Origin: Pseudomonadota bacterium
GTDB taxonomy: Bacteria; Verrucomicrobiota; Verrucomicrobiia; Limisphaerales; SXTU01
Assembly (NCBI GenBank): GCA_009924135.1
Contig: RFSE01000003.1
Coordinates: forward strand, 1 to 64,000
Direction of reading: 5' to 3'
DNA length: 64,000 nt
Positions 1 to 11,741 of this stretch are shown here, piece after piece. The stretch's first letter is position 1. Each line of letters starts with the position of its first letter. The position numbers and the translations under genes were made by a program. Below the pieces are notes generated by a model. That model was not told the DNA's origin and ran no database searches. It saw only the letters and a program-made list of their open reading frames with translations.

Positions 1-210
1 ACCCTGCGGGTGAGGGGTGACCGGGGCAATTTGCATGGGCATCCCCCACTCCACCAGCTACTTGCCGCTGCTGGCAACTTTCCAACTGCTTTTTCTAAGG
101 TGAACAGTTTTGCTGCGGTACAATTTGATTTTGTTGCTTTGCTTTCGCGTGGTTCGAGTAGTTCGCGGTTCATTCTGACTGCGGCAGCTAGGTTGATCCC
201 TGCGTCATGA

Positions 211-242
211 CATTTTGGCAGGGTAATTTGGGGCAAAGGAAT
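211..242. repeat. 32-bp dispersed direct repeat, copy 1
   Basis: Matches 886-917 with two mismatches over 32 bp. The core is TTTGGCAGGGNAATTTG followed by GGCAAAGGAAT. A third, partial copy lies at 15124-15151, where it forms the first codons of a Tat-exported protein gene. Copies 1 and 2 bracket the inverted-repeat pair at 316-841. Confidence 0.8.
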
Positions 243-531
243 CAGGTCCATTATCCTGCCCAAAATTCCCAGCCAACGTCTCCAGTGCTGGGAAAGCCGA
301 CAGTACCGGACGGTGATCAGAAAGATGGGGTCAGAAAGATTCTCCCTGCTTCCTTTTTGGATTCAGCCCGAACTGAGGACTTGTAACCGCTGATTTCGCG
401 GATGCCACGGATGGGAAGAGTTCTCCAGCGCTGCGCGACGGAACCGCTCACGCCCATAGCACGCTCGCGCAACCGGCTTATAATCCGCGCCAACCGCGTC
501 ATCCGCGGTACCTCTTTGGAATTCGGTTCAT

Positions 532-547
532 TGTTCCACGTGGAACA
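532..547. promoter_or_regulatory. parS-type centromere palindrome 1
   Basis: The 16-mer TGTTCCACGTGGAACA is a perfect palindrome, extending to 18 bp (531-548) with flanking T and A. It equals the ParB-binding parS sequence known from many bacteria (the pseudomonad form). A second identical 16-mer lies 500 bp away. parA and parB are not in this window. ParB binding is inferred from sequence identity only. Confidence 0.75.
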
Positions 548-643
548 ATGGCAGGCGGAGAACGGATTGCCTGCCCATGGACTGGAGAGGGTCAGAAAAA
601 TAGGCCAGGGGTTGAGTTGAACCTAAAAGCCGCAATTGAATTT

Positions 644-790
644 GCCGCGAAAGAACGCACTGCACACAAAGAGAAACACTTTCTGCAATGAAGCTATCGC
701 TTATAAGTTCACGCAGTAGGTGAACAGATTTCCAGACCCAATTGGATTGATTTCTGCTTACTCTATGCGCCCTTTGCGCCCTTTCGCGGC
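644..790. repeat. small inverted pair of the GCCGCGAAA family, no gene inside
   Basis: The left arm (644-673) reads GCCGCGAAAG then AACGCAC and TGCACAC units. The right arm (761-790) is its imperfect reverse complement, ending CGCGGC. About 87 bp lies between and I see no gene in it. The arms resemble those flanking the GxxExxY gene at 4849-5329, so this may be an empty or decayed relative. Confidence 0.5.
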
Positions 791-885
791 TCTCCAACAG
801 CGCTTTCCAGGTTGAATTCTTTCTGACCCCATCTTTCTGATGCTGGGACCATTGCATGAACCGGTCTCGGTCGGGGTAGCGCGGG

Positions 886-917
886 CATTTTGGCAGGGGA
901 ATTTGTGGCAAAGGAAT
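886..917. repeat. 32-bp dispersed direct repeat, copy 2
   Basis: Partner of 211-242 (30 of 32 positions identical). It lies just outside the right inverted repeat of the 316-841 element. Confidence 0.8.
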
Positions 918-1035
918 TGGGTTGATACGTCCGTGCCTAAATTTCTACCCGCCTCCATTTCCTAATCTCGACCTCTGACGAACGTGTCGTCATGGTGAGA
1001 TTGGCCGCCGTATCCTCCCGCAGCACACCATTGGT

Positions 1036-1051
1036 TGTTCCACGTGGAACA
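1036..1051. promoter_or_regulatory. parS-type centromere palindrome 2
   Basis: Exact second copy of TGTTCCACGTGGAACA, 504 bp from the first and about 90 bp upstream of the first gene of the metal-efflux operon. It lies outside the 316-841 inverted repeats, so the pair is not explained by that element alone. Confidence 0.75.
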
Positions 1052-1137
1052 CCCTCGCTTGCTTACTGTCCACCATTCCTTGTTAAGTCTTGAACAACCC
1101 TTTGACTCTTGAGTCAAACGCATTACTGTTTCGACAC

Positions 1138-1470
1138 GTGAAGGCCATCGTCACCATCCTCTTCAGCCTCGCACTGGTGCTCTCGCACCTGTCGGCCTTC
1201 GCGTCGCCCGGCCAGGTGGTCTGTCAGGGTAAGAATCTCTGTGGATGTGGTTCGTCCTGCTGCGTGAAGGTGGCGGACACGGCCCCGGCTCCACCCGCTC
1301 CAGTCCCTGTCCAGAATAACTCCCGCGCGCAGCTCCTTGCCGCTTTCGAGACCGTTGCTTCCATCGTGCTGATCTTACCGCAGTCCAGTGCGGTCGTGTT
1401 AGTTGCCCCCGTTTCTCCCGCCCCCGCTGACGTTCCGTTGTTCATACGGAACTGCAGTTACCTCATCTGA
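1138..1470 (+). CDS. small secreted Cys-rich protein heading the metal-efflux operon
   Basis: About 110 residues. The GTG start at 1138 gives MKAIVTILFSLALVL followed by LSHLSAFASP, a clean signal peptide. A TTG at 1090 would add 16 residues and bury it, so 1138 is preferred, although no strong ribosome site is visible for either. After the signal comes a cluster CGCGSSCC that could bind a soft metal such as copper or silver, then an Ala/Pro-rich linker and a hydrophobic stretch (VLILPQSSAVVLVAPV). It lies just upstream of the outer-membrane factor gene of an RND efflux operon. I do not know a named family. A role as periplasmic metal chaperone is inferred from cysteines and context. Confidence 0.6.
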   Translation: MKAIVTILFSLALVLSHLSAFASPGQVVCQGKNLCGCGSSCCVKVADTAPAPPAPVPVQNNSRAQLLAAFETVASIVLILPQSSAVVLVAPVSPAPADVPLFIRNCSYLI

Positions 1471-1558
1471 TTCGCCATCCGTAGGAGTAGTGTGTCCACG
1501 CATCTCGTTGAAGCGTGGCTGTCCCCGCTCGTCATGGATTGGTCAGAACAGATTTGGT

Positions 1559-2917
1559 ATGAACTCAGTCAGTTACATCTCGTTGATGGTGAATGTGTTG
1601 TGGCTTGGATGCACCACACTGGGTGCGGCCTCGGTGGGTGAAGAAGCCAATCCCATTGCACTCTCGCCCACGGTGCTGTTGGCGCTGTTCGCCGAGGCCC
1701 GCACGAACAATTCCGGACTGCAAACGGCGGAGAAACGGGTGACCGTCAGCCACCTCGGACTCGCCACCGTGCGTCAATGGGAGGATCCCAAGTTCAGTTT
1801 CAGCGGTGTGATACCCGGACCCAAGCGCGGCGGACTGGATGCCGAGGGTGACTTGATTTACGGCATAGAACAGAAGCTGCCGCTCTGGAACCGTCCCCGG
1901 CTGAACCGCGACATCATCACAACGGAGACCCAGACGCAGACCGCCGAGTCGGCTTTTCGAGAAGCACAGCTCCGGCGCGGCGTGACCAAAGCCCTGCTCC
2001 GCATCGCCTTGGTGCACCGGACGACGAGTTTCATTACCAACGATCTCGCCTGGCTCGATACCATCATCACCCTGGGTGAGGAGAAATTTCGTGCCGGAAA
2101 CGGTTCACACGTGGACCTCCTGGTGATTCAAAATGAGAAGAGCAAGCGCGCCGATGCGTTCCGTACGGAGCAAAACCGGTTGCGCACCGAGCAGGCGGCG
2201 TTGAACCGGATGCTGGGGCGCGATTTACAGGCCCCCTGGCCTGCAGTCCTGATGCCCCAGTTGGGTCCCCCCGCGGTTTACTCACCTGCCCTGGCCGCTT
2301 ACGCCGCCACGAACGAGCCTCGGCTGAAGGTGTTGCGCCAGGAAAAAGCCCAGGCTGTGGCCGTCACCCGGTTGACGGAGACCATGCGCCGGCCGGATGT
2401 GAGCCTCGGTCTGCAAGGGCGGCAATACAGCGGTGACGGCGGCATCCGCGAAGGGATGATCACCGTGAGTCTGAATCTGCCGTGGTGGAACGCCCCGAAA
2501 TACCGGGCCGACCTCCGGCGTGACGAGGCCAAGGTCCGGGTGGTGGACGCGGAAATAACCGACTACGAACTCAGCGTGCGCGAGGAAGTCCTGCGCCTGA
2601 CACTGCTGACAGACGCGGCGTATCGCGAAGCCGTCCTCTACCGTGACGAAATCATGCAGCGCACCCAGCAGGGAATGGCCTCGTATCTCGCGATGTGGGA
2701 GGGGAACCGGGGATTGCTGCGCGACATCCTCGATGCCCGGCGAAATTTCCTCGACGCCCAGCTCATGCAGGACCGCGCGGTGATCGAGCAGCACCAGTCG
2801 TTCGCCGAGCTGGCCGCGCTGTGCGACCTGCCGGATTACTTTCAGCTTCCGCGCCTGCTGGTCCAGCTCGGCAACGGAGCGCATCATCCAGCGGAGCCGC
2901 GACCGCCGCAAATGTAA
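1559..2917 (+). CDS. cusC: TolC-family outer-membrane efflux protein (CusC-like)
   Basis: About 452 residues, the normal size for CusC/TolC proteins. The ATG at 1559 is chosen because it starts a signal sequence (MNSVSYISLMVNVLWLG, then Ala-rich). The frame stays open upstream but reads non-protein-like. The body shows the two-fold outer-membrane-factor pattern of long amphipathic helices, for example KFRAGNGSHVDLLVIQNEK and LSVREEVLRLTLLTDAAYRE. The protein should form the trimeric outer-membrane and periplasmic tunnel that joins the CusB adaptor and CusA pump encoded downstream. The next gene follows after 39 bp. Substrate is inferred from the operon. Confidence 0.85.
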   Translation: MNSVSYISLMVNVLWLGCTTLGAASVGEEANPIALSPTVLLALFAEARTNNSGLQTAEKRVTVSHLGLATVRQWEDPKFSFSGVIPGPKRGGLDAEGDLIYGIEQKLPLWNRPRLNRDIITTETQTQTAESAFREAQLRRGVTKALLRIALVHRTTSFITNDLAWLDTIITLGEEKFRAGNGSHVDLLVIQNEKSKRADAFRTEQNRLRTEQAALNRMLGRDLQAPWPAVLMPQLGPPAVYSPALAAYAATNEPRLKVLRQEKAQAVAVTRLTETMRRPDVSLGLQGRQYSGDGGIREGMITVSLNLPWWNAPKYRADLRRDEAKVRVVDAEITDYELSVREEVLRLTLLTDAAYREAVLYRDEIMQRTQQGMASYLAMWEGNRGLLRDILDARRNFLDAQLMQDRAVIEQHQSFAELAALCDLPDYFQLPRLLVQLGNGAHHPAEPRPPQM

Positions 2918-2956
2918 GCCGCATACGTATTGTTTACTTCTAAACCTTTTCCGGTT

Positions 2957-4510
2957 ATGAACGCCAAACTTCCCCTCGCCCTGCTCGCCACCGCGCTGAT
3001 CGCGGGCGCGGGCGGCTGGTTCGCCGCCACTCAGTTCGGCGGCGCGCGGTCCGCCGCACCCGCCGCCCCGGCGGATTCGGGCGCCCGCAAAGTACTTTAC
3101 TACCAGAGCCCCATGCATCCGTGGGTAAAGTCGGACAAACCCGGCAAGTGCACGGTATGTGGGATGAATCTCGTGCCCATTTACGAAGGCCAGAAAGGGT
3201 TTGCCGTGGCAGACGGCACGGTGAGCCTCAGCTCGAATGCGATCCAGGTCGTGCAGGTGCAGACCGTCGTGGCGCAGGCGCGGCCGCTGGTGCGCACGTT
3301 GCGCGTGGCCGGAATCATTGATGACAACGACACCCGGCACCGCCGGCTCTCCGCCTACGTGGAAGGGCGCATCGAAAAGTTGTTCGTCAACTACATCGGT
3401 GCGGAAGTGAAGGAGGGCGAACCGTTGGCCACGTTTTACAGCCCGATGCTGCTGAACGCGGAGCGCGAATACACGCTGTTGTTCCGCCAGAGCCAGATGG
3501 CGCACAACTACGCCCTCACCGCGGAACACAAACGATTGCTGAGCGCGGCCGAGCAGCGGCTGATTCGCTACGGGCTCACCACCGCGCAGATTGCCAAACT
3601 GCCGTTCAAGTCAGAAACGAATTACCTCAGCGAGATTGTGGCCCCGATGGGCGGCAGCATTCTCACGCGCGAAGTTTACGAGGGCCAGTTTGTGAAGGAG
3701 GGTGATCGGTTGTTCGAACTGGCTGATTTCTTCATCATGTGGTTTCAGTTCGATCTGTACGAACGCGACTTCGCCTGGGTGCGCGTCGGGCAGGAGGTGG
3801 AAATCACCGTGCCCAGCGTGCCGGGGAAGAAGTTCACCGCCACCATCACGTTCATCGATCCGAACCTGAACGACATGACCCGCAGTGCCAAGGTGCGCGT
3901 GGAGCTGCAAAATCCGTTGCTCACCGTACAGGGCAAGTCGCGGCGCGAGTTGCTGCACCGGACTTATGCCGAGGCCACGGTGAAACTCGACACGCCGGAA
4001 GTCCTCGCCTTGCCGCGCTCGGCCGTGCTGCACACGGGCGAACGCGCGGTGGTCTATGTGGAAACCGGCGGCGGCGCGTACGTGCAACGGCGCGTGAAGC
4101 TCGGTCGCGCGGGCGACGTGGACTGGGAAATCCTTGATGGTGTGAAGGCCGGCGAACGCGTGGTGACCACGGGCAATCTGCTCATCGATGGCCAGGCGCA
4201 GCTCAACTCACAAGCCGGCGACGTGCCTGCGCCCGCAACGGCGACGGCATCACCCGCGCCGCAGCAGACTCAGGCTCTCCCCGCCGGCGTGAAACCGTAT
4301 CCGCTCAACGTGTGCATTGTCGGCGGCGAGAAACTCGGTGGCATGGGCGAGCCGATATCCGTCATTCATCAGGGTCAGCAGTTCAAGCTTTGCTGTGATG
4401 CCTGCCTGCCAAAGTTCAAAGCTGATCCGGCCCAGTACGTCCAAAAACTTTCGGTGCTCATGCAGGGCACCGTTTCACAAACCCAAAACACAAACACACA
4501 AAAACCATGA
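2957..4510 (+). CDS. cusB: RND periplasmic adaptor with two metal-binding domains (CusB-like)
   Basis: About 517 residues from the ATG at 2957, which begins a signal anchor (MNAKLPLALLATALIAG). Residues about 47-78 form a heavy-metal-binding domain: YYQSPMHPWVKSDKPGKC then TVCGMNLVPIYEG, with the Met-His and Cys-x-x-Cys-Gly-Met ligands of Cu/Ag adaptors. The middle is a membrane-fusion-protein body (barrel-sandwich hybrid, hairpin, beta-barrel). The C-terminus adds a second cysteine domain, VCIVGGEKLGGMGEP and FKLCCDACLPKF, resembling YHS/TRASH metal-binding modules. It bridges the inner-membrane pump and the TolC-type channel. Its stop overlaps the next start as ATGA, implying translational coupling. 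Cu(I)/Ag(I) as substrate is inferred from the ligands. Confidence 0.9.
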   Translation: MNAKLPLALLATALIAGAGGWFAATQFGGARSAAPAAPADSGARKVLYYQSPMHPWVKSDKPGKCTVCGMNLVPIYEGQKGFAVADGTVSLSSNAIQVVQVQTVVAQARPLVRTLRVAGIIDDNDTRHRRLSAYVEGRIEKLFVNYIGAEVKEGEPLATFYSPMLLNAEREYTLLFRQSQMAHNYALTAEHKRLLSAAEQRLIRYGLTTAQIAKLPFKSETNYLSEIVAPMGGSILTREVYEGQFVKEGDRLFELADFFIMWFQFDLYERDFAWVRVGQEVEITVPSVPGKKFTATITFIDPNLNDMTRSAKVRVELQNPLLTVQGKSRRELLHRTYAEATVKLDTPEVLALPRSAVLHTGERAVVYVETGGGAYVQRRVKLGRAGDVDWEILDGVKAGERVVTTGNLLIDGQAQLNSQAGDVPAPATATASPAPQQTQALPAGVKPYPLNVCIVGGEKLGGMGEPISVIHQGQQFKLCCDACLPKFKADPAQYVQKLSVLMQGTVSQTQNTNTQKP

Positions 4511-4836
4511 AAGCCACCACCGCAATCCTCCTCACCACGCTGTCCGCTGCCGTGTTCATCGGCTGTGACCAGAAAGACTCGGCGGCGTCCGGCCCGAAGG
4601 CCGACGCGCCGAAGAAAGACGCACCGGCCGCCGGTGCCCCTGCCGCCCCGAAGGTCGCCGCCAAACCCTATCCGCTCGACGTGTGCATCGTCTCCGGCGA
4701 GAAACTCGGCTCGATGGGCGAACCCGTCGTGTACGTCCACGAAGGCCAGGAAGTGAAATTCTGCTGCAAAAACTGCGCACCTGATTTCAAGAAGGAACCG
4801 GCCAAGTACCTCGTGAAGCTGGCCGCGAAAAAGTAA
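4507..4836 (+). CDS. metal-binding YHS/TRASH-like lipoprotein
   Basis: 109 residues. Residues 1-20 form a lipoprotein signal ending FIGC, so the mature protein should be lipidated at Cys. A low-complexity Ala/Pro/Lys linker follows. The C-terminal 55 residues (YPLDVCIVSGEKLGSMGEP then VKFCCKNCAPDF) are nearly the same as the C-terminal domain of the CusB protein encoded just upstream. The domain was therefore duplicated and exists both fused to the adaptor and as a free lipoprotein. The cysteines (C-x-n-CC-x-x-C) suggest metal binding. The likely job is delivering metal to the pump or buffering it in the periplasm. It overlaps cusB by four bases. Confidence 0.75.
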   Translation: MKATTAILLTTLSAAVFIGCDQKDSAASGPKADAPKKDAPAAGAPAAPKVAAKPYPLDVCIVSGEKLGSMGEPVVYVHEGQEVKFCCKNCAPDFKKEPAKYLVKLAAKK

Positions 4837-4848
4837 ATCAGTACTTTT

Positions 4849-5329
4849 GCCGCGAAAAGGCACAGAAGGCACAAAAAAGTGAACTTCATGAATGCACCCC
4901 TTACTGACACGGATGCCATCTTTCGTTTGTGCGACACGATTCGAGAAACCGGCTTCGCGATCCATCGCTTTCATCGTAACGGACACGTCGGGAAAATCTA
5001 CCAGAACGCGCTGCTTCACCGGCTGCGCAAGCAGGGTCTGGCAGTGGAAGCGGAGTTTCCGCTCACGGTCTTGGACGAAGATGGGACGGTGTTGGGTGAC
5101 TTTCGTGCCGACTTGTTCGTGGCTCAATCGTTGGTCGTGGAAGTGAAGGTCGTGAAACGTCTCGATGATGAGCACATCGCCCAACTCCTAGGCTACCTGC
5201 GCGCATCGCGCATCGAACATGGCCTGCTCATCAACTTCGGCGGGGGCAAATATGAAATCCGCAAATTTGTCCTGCAAGATGCCTTGAAAGGCTTTTAACC
5301 CTTTTGTGCATCTTGTGCTTTTTCGCGGC
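4849..5329. mobile_element. GxxExxY-gene cassette with inverted nonamer ends
   Basis: The left end (4849-4879) reads GCCGCGAAA, then units ending GGCAC repeated about every nine bases. The right end (5301-5329) is the imperfect reverse complement and ends CGCGGC. The single gene inside fills the space between. The cassette separates the metal-binding lipoprotein gene from cusA, which are normally adjacent in such operons, so it looks like an insertion. Mobility is inferred from structure. Confidence 0.55.
4879..5298 (+). CDS. GxxExxY-family protein, possible PD-(D/E)XK nuclease fold
   Basis: 139 residues from the GTG at 4879; an ATG at 4888 is an alternative. The protein matches the GxxExxY family layout: an N-terminal helix (RETGFAIHRFHRNG), the name-giving segment (GHVGKIYQNALLHRL), then DFRADLFVAQSLVVEVKVV, whose D-x(n)-E-x-K spacing is that of PD-(D/E)XK nucleases, and a final LLINFG strand. 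In the name-giving motif the usual Glu is Gly here (GHVGKIY), so this copy may be divergent or impaired. Biochemical function of the family is not established to my knowledge. Close inverted repeats on both sides suggest it travels as a cassette. It is co-oriented with, but not obviously part of, the efflux operon. Confidence 0.75.
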   Translation: MNFMNAPLTDTDAIFRLCDTIRETGFAIHRFHRNGHVGKIYQNALLHRLRKQGLAVEAEFPLTVLDEDGTVLGDFRADLFVAQSLVVEVKVVKRLDDEHIAQLLGYLRASRIEHGLLINFGGGKYEIRKFVLQDALKGF

Positions 5330-5346
5330 TCAACACTTCGCCGTAT

Positions 5347-9258
<3,912 letters not shown>

Positions 9259-9385
9259 GGGAAAGGCGCGTCCATCACTGGTAGGGCGAGACTCCCGTCG
9301 AGCCCCATTTGCCGACGGAGTCGGCGCGAGCGCAGCGAGCATCATCAGGCCAATTGTGGCGGCAGGCTCCCTGTCAGCCGAGTAG

Positions 9386-10294
9386 TTAAGCCATTCTATG
9401 AGCCTTCGTCGGTTCCAACTCAGCTCGAATAGCGGCTTCATAAACGCCTGCATCAGGTAGGTTCTTTGGCGAAGTAAAAGCAAGTGCCACTTGGTCAACC
9501 GTTGTTGTCTTCTGACCACCAAAAACCAAAGAACGGCGTTGGCCATTACTGGTTGGGGGAGCCAGATCATACCACCGGAAAGTAAGCGCTCCTGATTGCG
9601 GGTGATAAGTTCGCAAATCACCACCCAGCCGCGTCATGATTCGGTCATGCACTGGCGAGGGGCAAATGAAGTACATTCCCCTAGTGCATAGCGGCTCGTT
9701 TCGAAGCACGTGGCCTTTAAAAATGATTTGCGGGAGAATTCGTTTGGCTACGTTTTCCCAGTTGATGCCAGCTTTGCTTCCAGCAGGCCAAGGAGTGCCG
9801 CTGAGATGGGCTCGAACTTCAGCTTCATAGCTTCCCGTTGTATCCATCGTTTGCAGTTCAACAGCGACGAAACCGGCAAGTTTGGAATCCCTGTTGAGCA
9901 AAGCGAGGACCCAGTCAACAAAGTAGCTGCCACCATTTCCCCGATTTGGCAACCGAAGCTCCTTGCCCCACCGCTTGCCAAAGACCATGACATCCTTGGC
10001 ATCGCCTTGGACCTCTGAAATGTTTCGACAAAGCCTAACGCCAGGCCCGAACGCATCCGAAGCAACATCAAGCAAAACTTGGTAATCGTCCGCGTACATC
10101 CGGTTTGGGCAGCAGATGACAGGGCCAGATGTCACTGGCTTTAGAGCACAAGCTCCAGAAATAAGCCCGCTTTTGAATTTCTTAATGCATGTACCCCCAA
10201 CGAAGGGACATTCTGATTTACTTCGGTATACAGATGCTGCTGCACTTCTATCTTCTGGTGCGTAACCGAACAGCTCAACAATTTTAAGCGACAT
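9386..10294 (-). CDS. NotI-family type II restriction endonuclease
   Basis: 302 residues. The N-terminus has the NotI signature: IVELFGYAPEDRSAAA, then cysteines in CPFVGGTCIKKF, GACALKP and ICCPNRMYADD, consistent with the iron-binding Cys4 site known for NotI. The catalytic PD-(D/E)XK variant is visible as Asp in GGSYFVDWVLAL and E-x-Q in FVAVELQTMDTTGSY. The gene overlaps the end of the upstream cytosine methyltransferase gene by 11 bp, so methylation and cleavage form one transcript with the methylase first. NotI itself cuts an 8-bp GC-only site, but target specificity cannot be read from this sequence. It is shorter than NotI (about 380 aa). Codon and base use look less GC-rich than the neighbours, suggesting horizontal gain. 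Confidence 0.75.
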   Translation of the reverse strand: MSLKIVELFGYAPEDRSAAASVYRSKSECPFVGGTCIKKFKSGLISGACALKPVTSGPVICCPNRMYADDYQVLLDVASDAFGPGVRLCRNISEVQGDAKDVMVFGKRWGKELRLPNRGNGGSYFVDWVLALLNRDSKLAGFVAVELQTMDTTGSYEAEVRAHLSGTPWPAGSKAGINWENVAKRILPQIIFKGHVLRNEPLCTRGMYFICPSPVHDRIMTRLGGDLRTYHPQSGALTFRWYDLAPPTSNGQRRSLVFGGQKTTTVDQVALAFTSPKNLPDAGVYEAAIRAELEPTKAHRMA

Positions 10295-11663
10295 GGCAAT
10301 TTTGAGAAATCGTTTCTTGAGCGTCCAGTGAAAGCCTGAGCTCTCGGGCGATGGCTTCCGCCATCAGAACTGGCACAGCGTTTCCGACTTGTTCATATTG
10401 CGCGACCCGTGGGCCAAGAAATTTGTACGAATCGGGAAACGACTGAATACGCGCGGCCTCGCGGACGGTAAGTGCGCGGTCTTGGTCAGGCAGGAAAACC
10501 GCTCCCCAGTGCGGGTCGCACTTAGTAAGAACCGTTCCTGCAAGACCGTCATTCCGCAACCGTCCGTAACGCTTTGTGTGATCCGATTTCCGTGCCTTCT
10601 GCATACCCTTTGGCAGGAGATAATGTGGGATGTCCCGCCACGATCCTCCCGGCTTTACGAATTTCATTCGTTCAGCGTTTTGAGGTGCCAACATACCTGC
10701 GTGGTGGTTGAACGTGACCGCTGCACCAGCTCTCATCATCCGCGCGTACTCGCTTTCTGCTAACCGGTTGTATGCAACAATTTCGCCGCCCTCACCCATG
10801 CCAAGCCGGGGCAAGTCACCAATCGCTTCACCGACCGTTACGGCAGGTAGCAAGGCCGTCTGTTCAAGCGGCAACAACCGAAAAGTCATGGTTTTGCCGC
10901 CTTTGAAGTTGGCCCGGGCAGTTGCGAAATGTGTTGGGTAGGGGTGGTTGGGAGGTGGTGAAAAGCGAGAACCCAAAATAATCATCCGCCACCGCTCTTG
11001 CGGCACTCCGTAATGGCCCGCAAATAGTATCCGTGCTTGGACATGATACCCATGCGCCCGTAATGCTTGGAGAATCTGCTCGAAAATCACGCCTCCGCCT
11101 AACGATAGCATTCCTGGCACATTTTCGATTAACAGGGTCTTGGGGCGAAACTCATTCAAAAAACGAACGTAGTGCTTGAAAAGACTATTGCGTGGATCTT
11201 CCAAAAACCTTTCTGGCGCGTTGATGGAAAATCCCTGACAGGGCGGCCCGCCAACCAGTACATCAAGTTCCCCGGGCTCCAAATTGAGAGAGCGTCGCAG
11301 TGCAGCTGCATCAACCTTTTCAATCGGGCGATTGTCTGCCGTTGTGTTAGGATGGTTTGCTCGGAAAGTCTCGATCGCCCAAAAATTGATGTCATTCCCG
11401 TACAGACAAGAATACCCGGCCCGGCGGAATCCTTCGGTAATTCCTCCAGCACCGCAGAATAAATCAACCGTTGTGTAAGCGTTCGAATCTACTGGGCGGA
11501 GGTGAACGGCGTACGGCGCAACCAAGTTTTCACGTAACGCGGATGCAGTGCTTTCTGGTAACGAGTGCGCGGCGTGTCCGTTTAGACCAAGTGGCGTCGG
11601 CCTCATCGGCACCTTCTGCCGGTAGAGGGGTTTCGGCTTCTTACGGACGGTTATTTTCTTCAT
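10284..11663 (-). CDS. DNA (cytosine-5) methyltransferase
   Basis: 459 residues with C5-methyltransferase motifs in order: I (VDLFCGAGGITEGF), IV with the catalytic Pro-Cys (GGPPCQGFS), VI (LLIENVPGML), VIII (GVPQERWRMIIL), IX (LTVREAARIQSFPD) and X (YEQVGNAVPVLMAEAIAREL). The target-recognition region lies between VIII and IX. About 70 basic residues precede motif I (MKKITVRKKPKPLYRQK). It protects the host genome against the NotI-family nuclease encoded immediately downstream with an 11-bp overlap. The pair sits between the efflux operon and the sulfate genes and reads as an acquired module. Confidence 0.9.
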   Translation of the reverse strand: MKKITVRKKPKPLYRQKVPMRPTPLGLNGHAAHSLPESTASALRENLVAPYAVHLRPVDSNAYTTVDLFCGAGGITEGFRRAGYSCLYGNDINFWAIETFRANHPNTTADNRPIEKVDAAALRRSLNLEPGELDVLVGGPPCQGFSINAPERFLEDPRNSLFKHYVRFLNEFRPKTLLIENVPGMLSLGGGVIFEQILQALRAHGYHVQARILFAGHYGVPQERWRMIILGSRFSPPPNHPYPTHFATARANFKGGKTMTFRLLPLEQTALLPAVTVGEAIGDLPRLGMGEGGEIVAYNRLAESEYARMMRAGAAVTFNHHAGMLAPQNAERMKFVKPGGSWRDIPHYLLPKGMQKARKSDHTKRYGRLRNDGLAGTVLTKCDPHWGAVFLPDQDRALTVREAARIQSFPDSYKFLGPRVAQYEQVGNAVPVLMAEAIARELRLSLDAQETISQNCHVA

Positions 11664-11741
11664 CTTGAACGGTCTCAGCGCAACGTGTCAGAAATGAACA
11701 AAGTGTCAAGCAACCTGCCGCTGTGAAAAAGGAGCCTACCT

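Larger units (their letters stand above)
316..841. mobile_element. putative non-autonomous element with 27/28-bp terminal inverted repeats
   Basis: The left end 316-342 and the right end 814-841 are reverse complements apart from one inserted base; the shared core is AAGATGGGGTCAGAAAG. About 470 bp lies between them, with no convincing gene but with a parS-type palindrome (532-547) and a small GCCGCGAAA inverted pair (644-790). The size and perfect ends suggest a MITE-like element, but no target duplication is clear, so mobility is inferred. Confidence 0.5.
1..1137. other. gene-free repeat-rich leader segment
   Basis: No open frame here looks like a gene: the small frames are spelled by repeats. 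The stretch contains two near-identical 32-bp direct repeats, a pair of 27/28-bp inverted repeats, two parS-type palindromes and a small inverted pair built on GCCGCGAAA, all listed separately. Segments dense in such repeats are common between genes in Verrucomicrobia. Confidence 0.6.

Noticed and set aside
528-911. 127-codon minus-strand frame as a small protein
   Set aside because: It is spelled almost wholly by the parS palindrome, the GCCGCGAAA arms, the inverted repeat and the 32-bp direct repeat, so it is repeat DNA translated.
2282-3529. Long minus-strand frame (415 codons) opposite cusC/cusB
   Set aside because: It is the antisense of two well-supported efflux genes; composition is His/Val/Gly/Arg-rich as expected of shadow frames in GC-rich DNA, with no motif.
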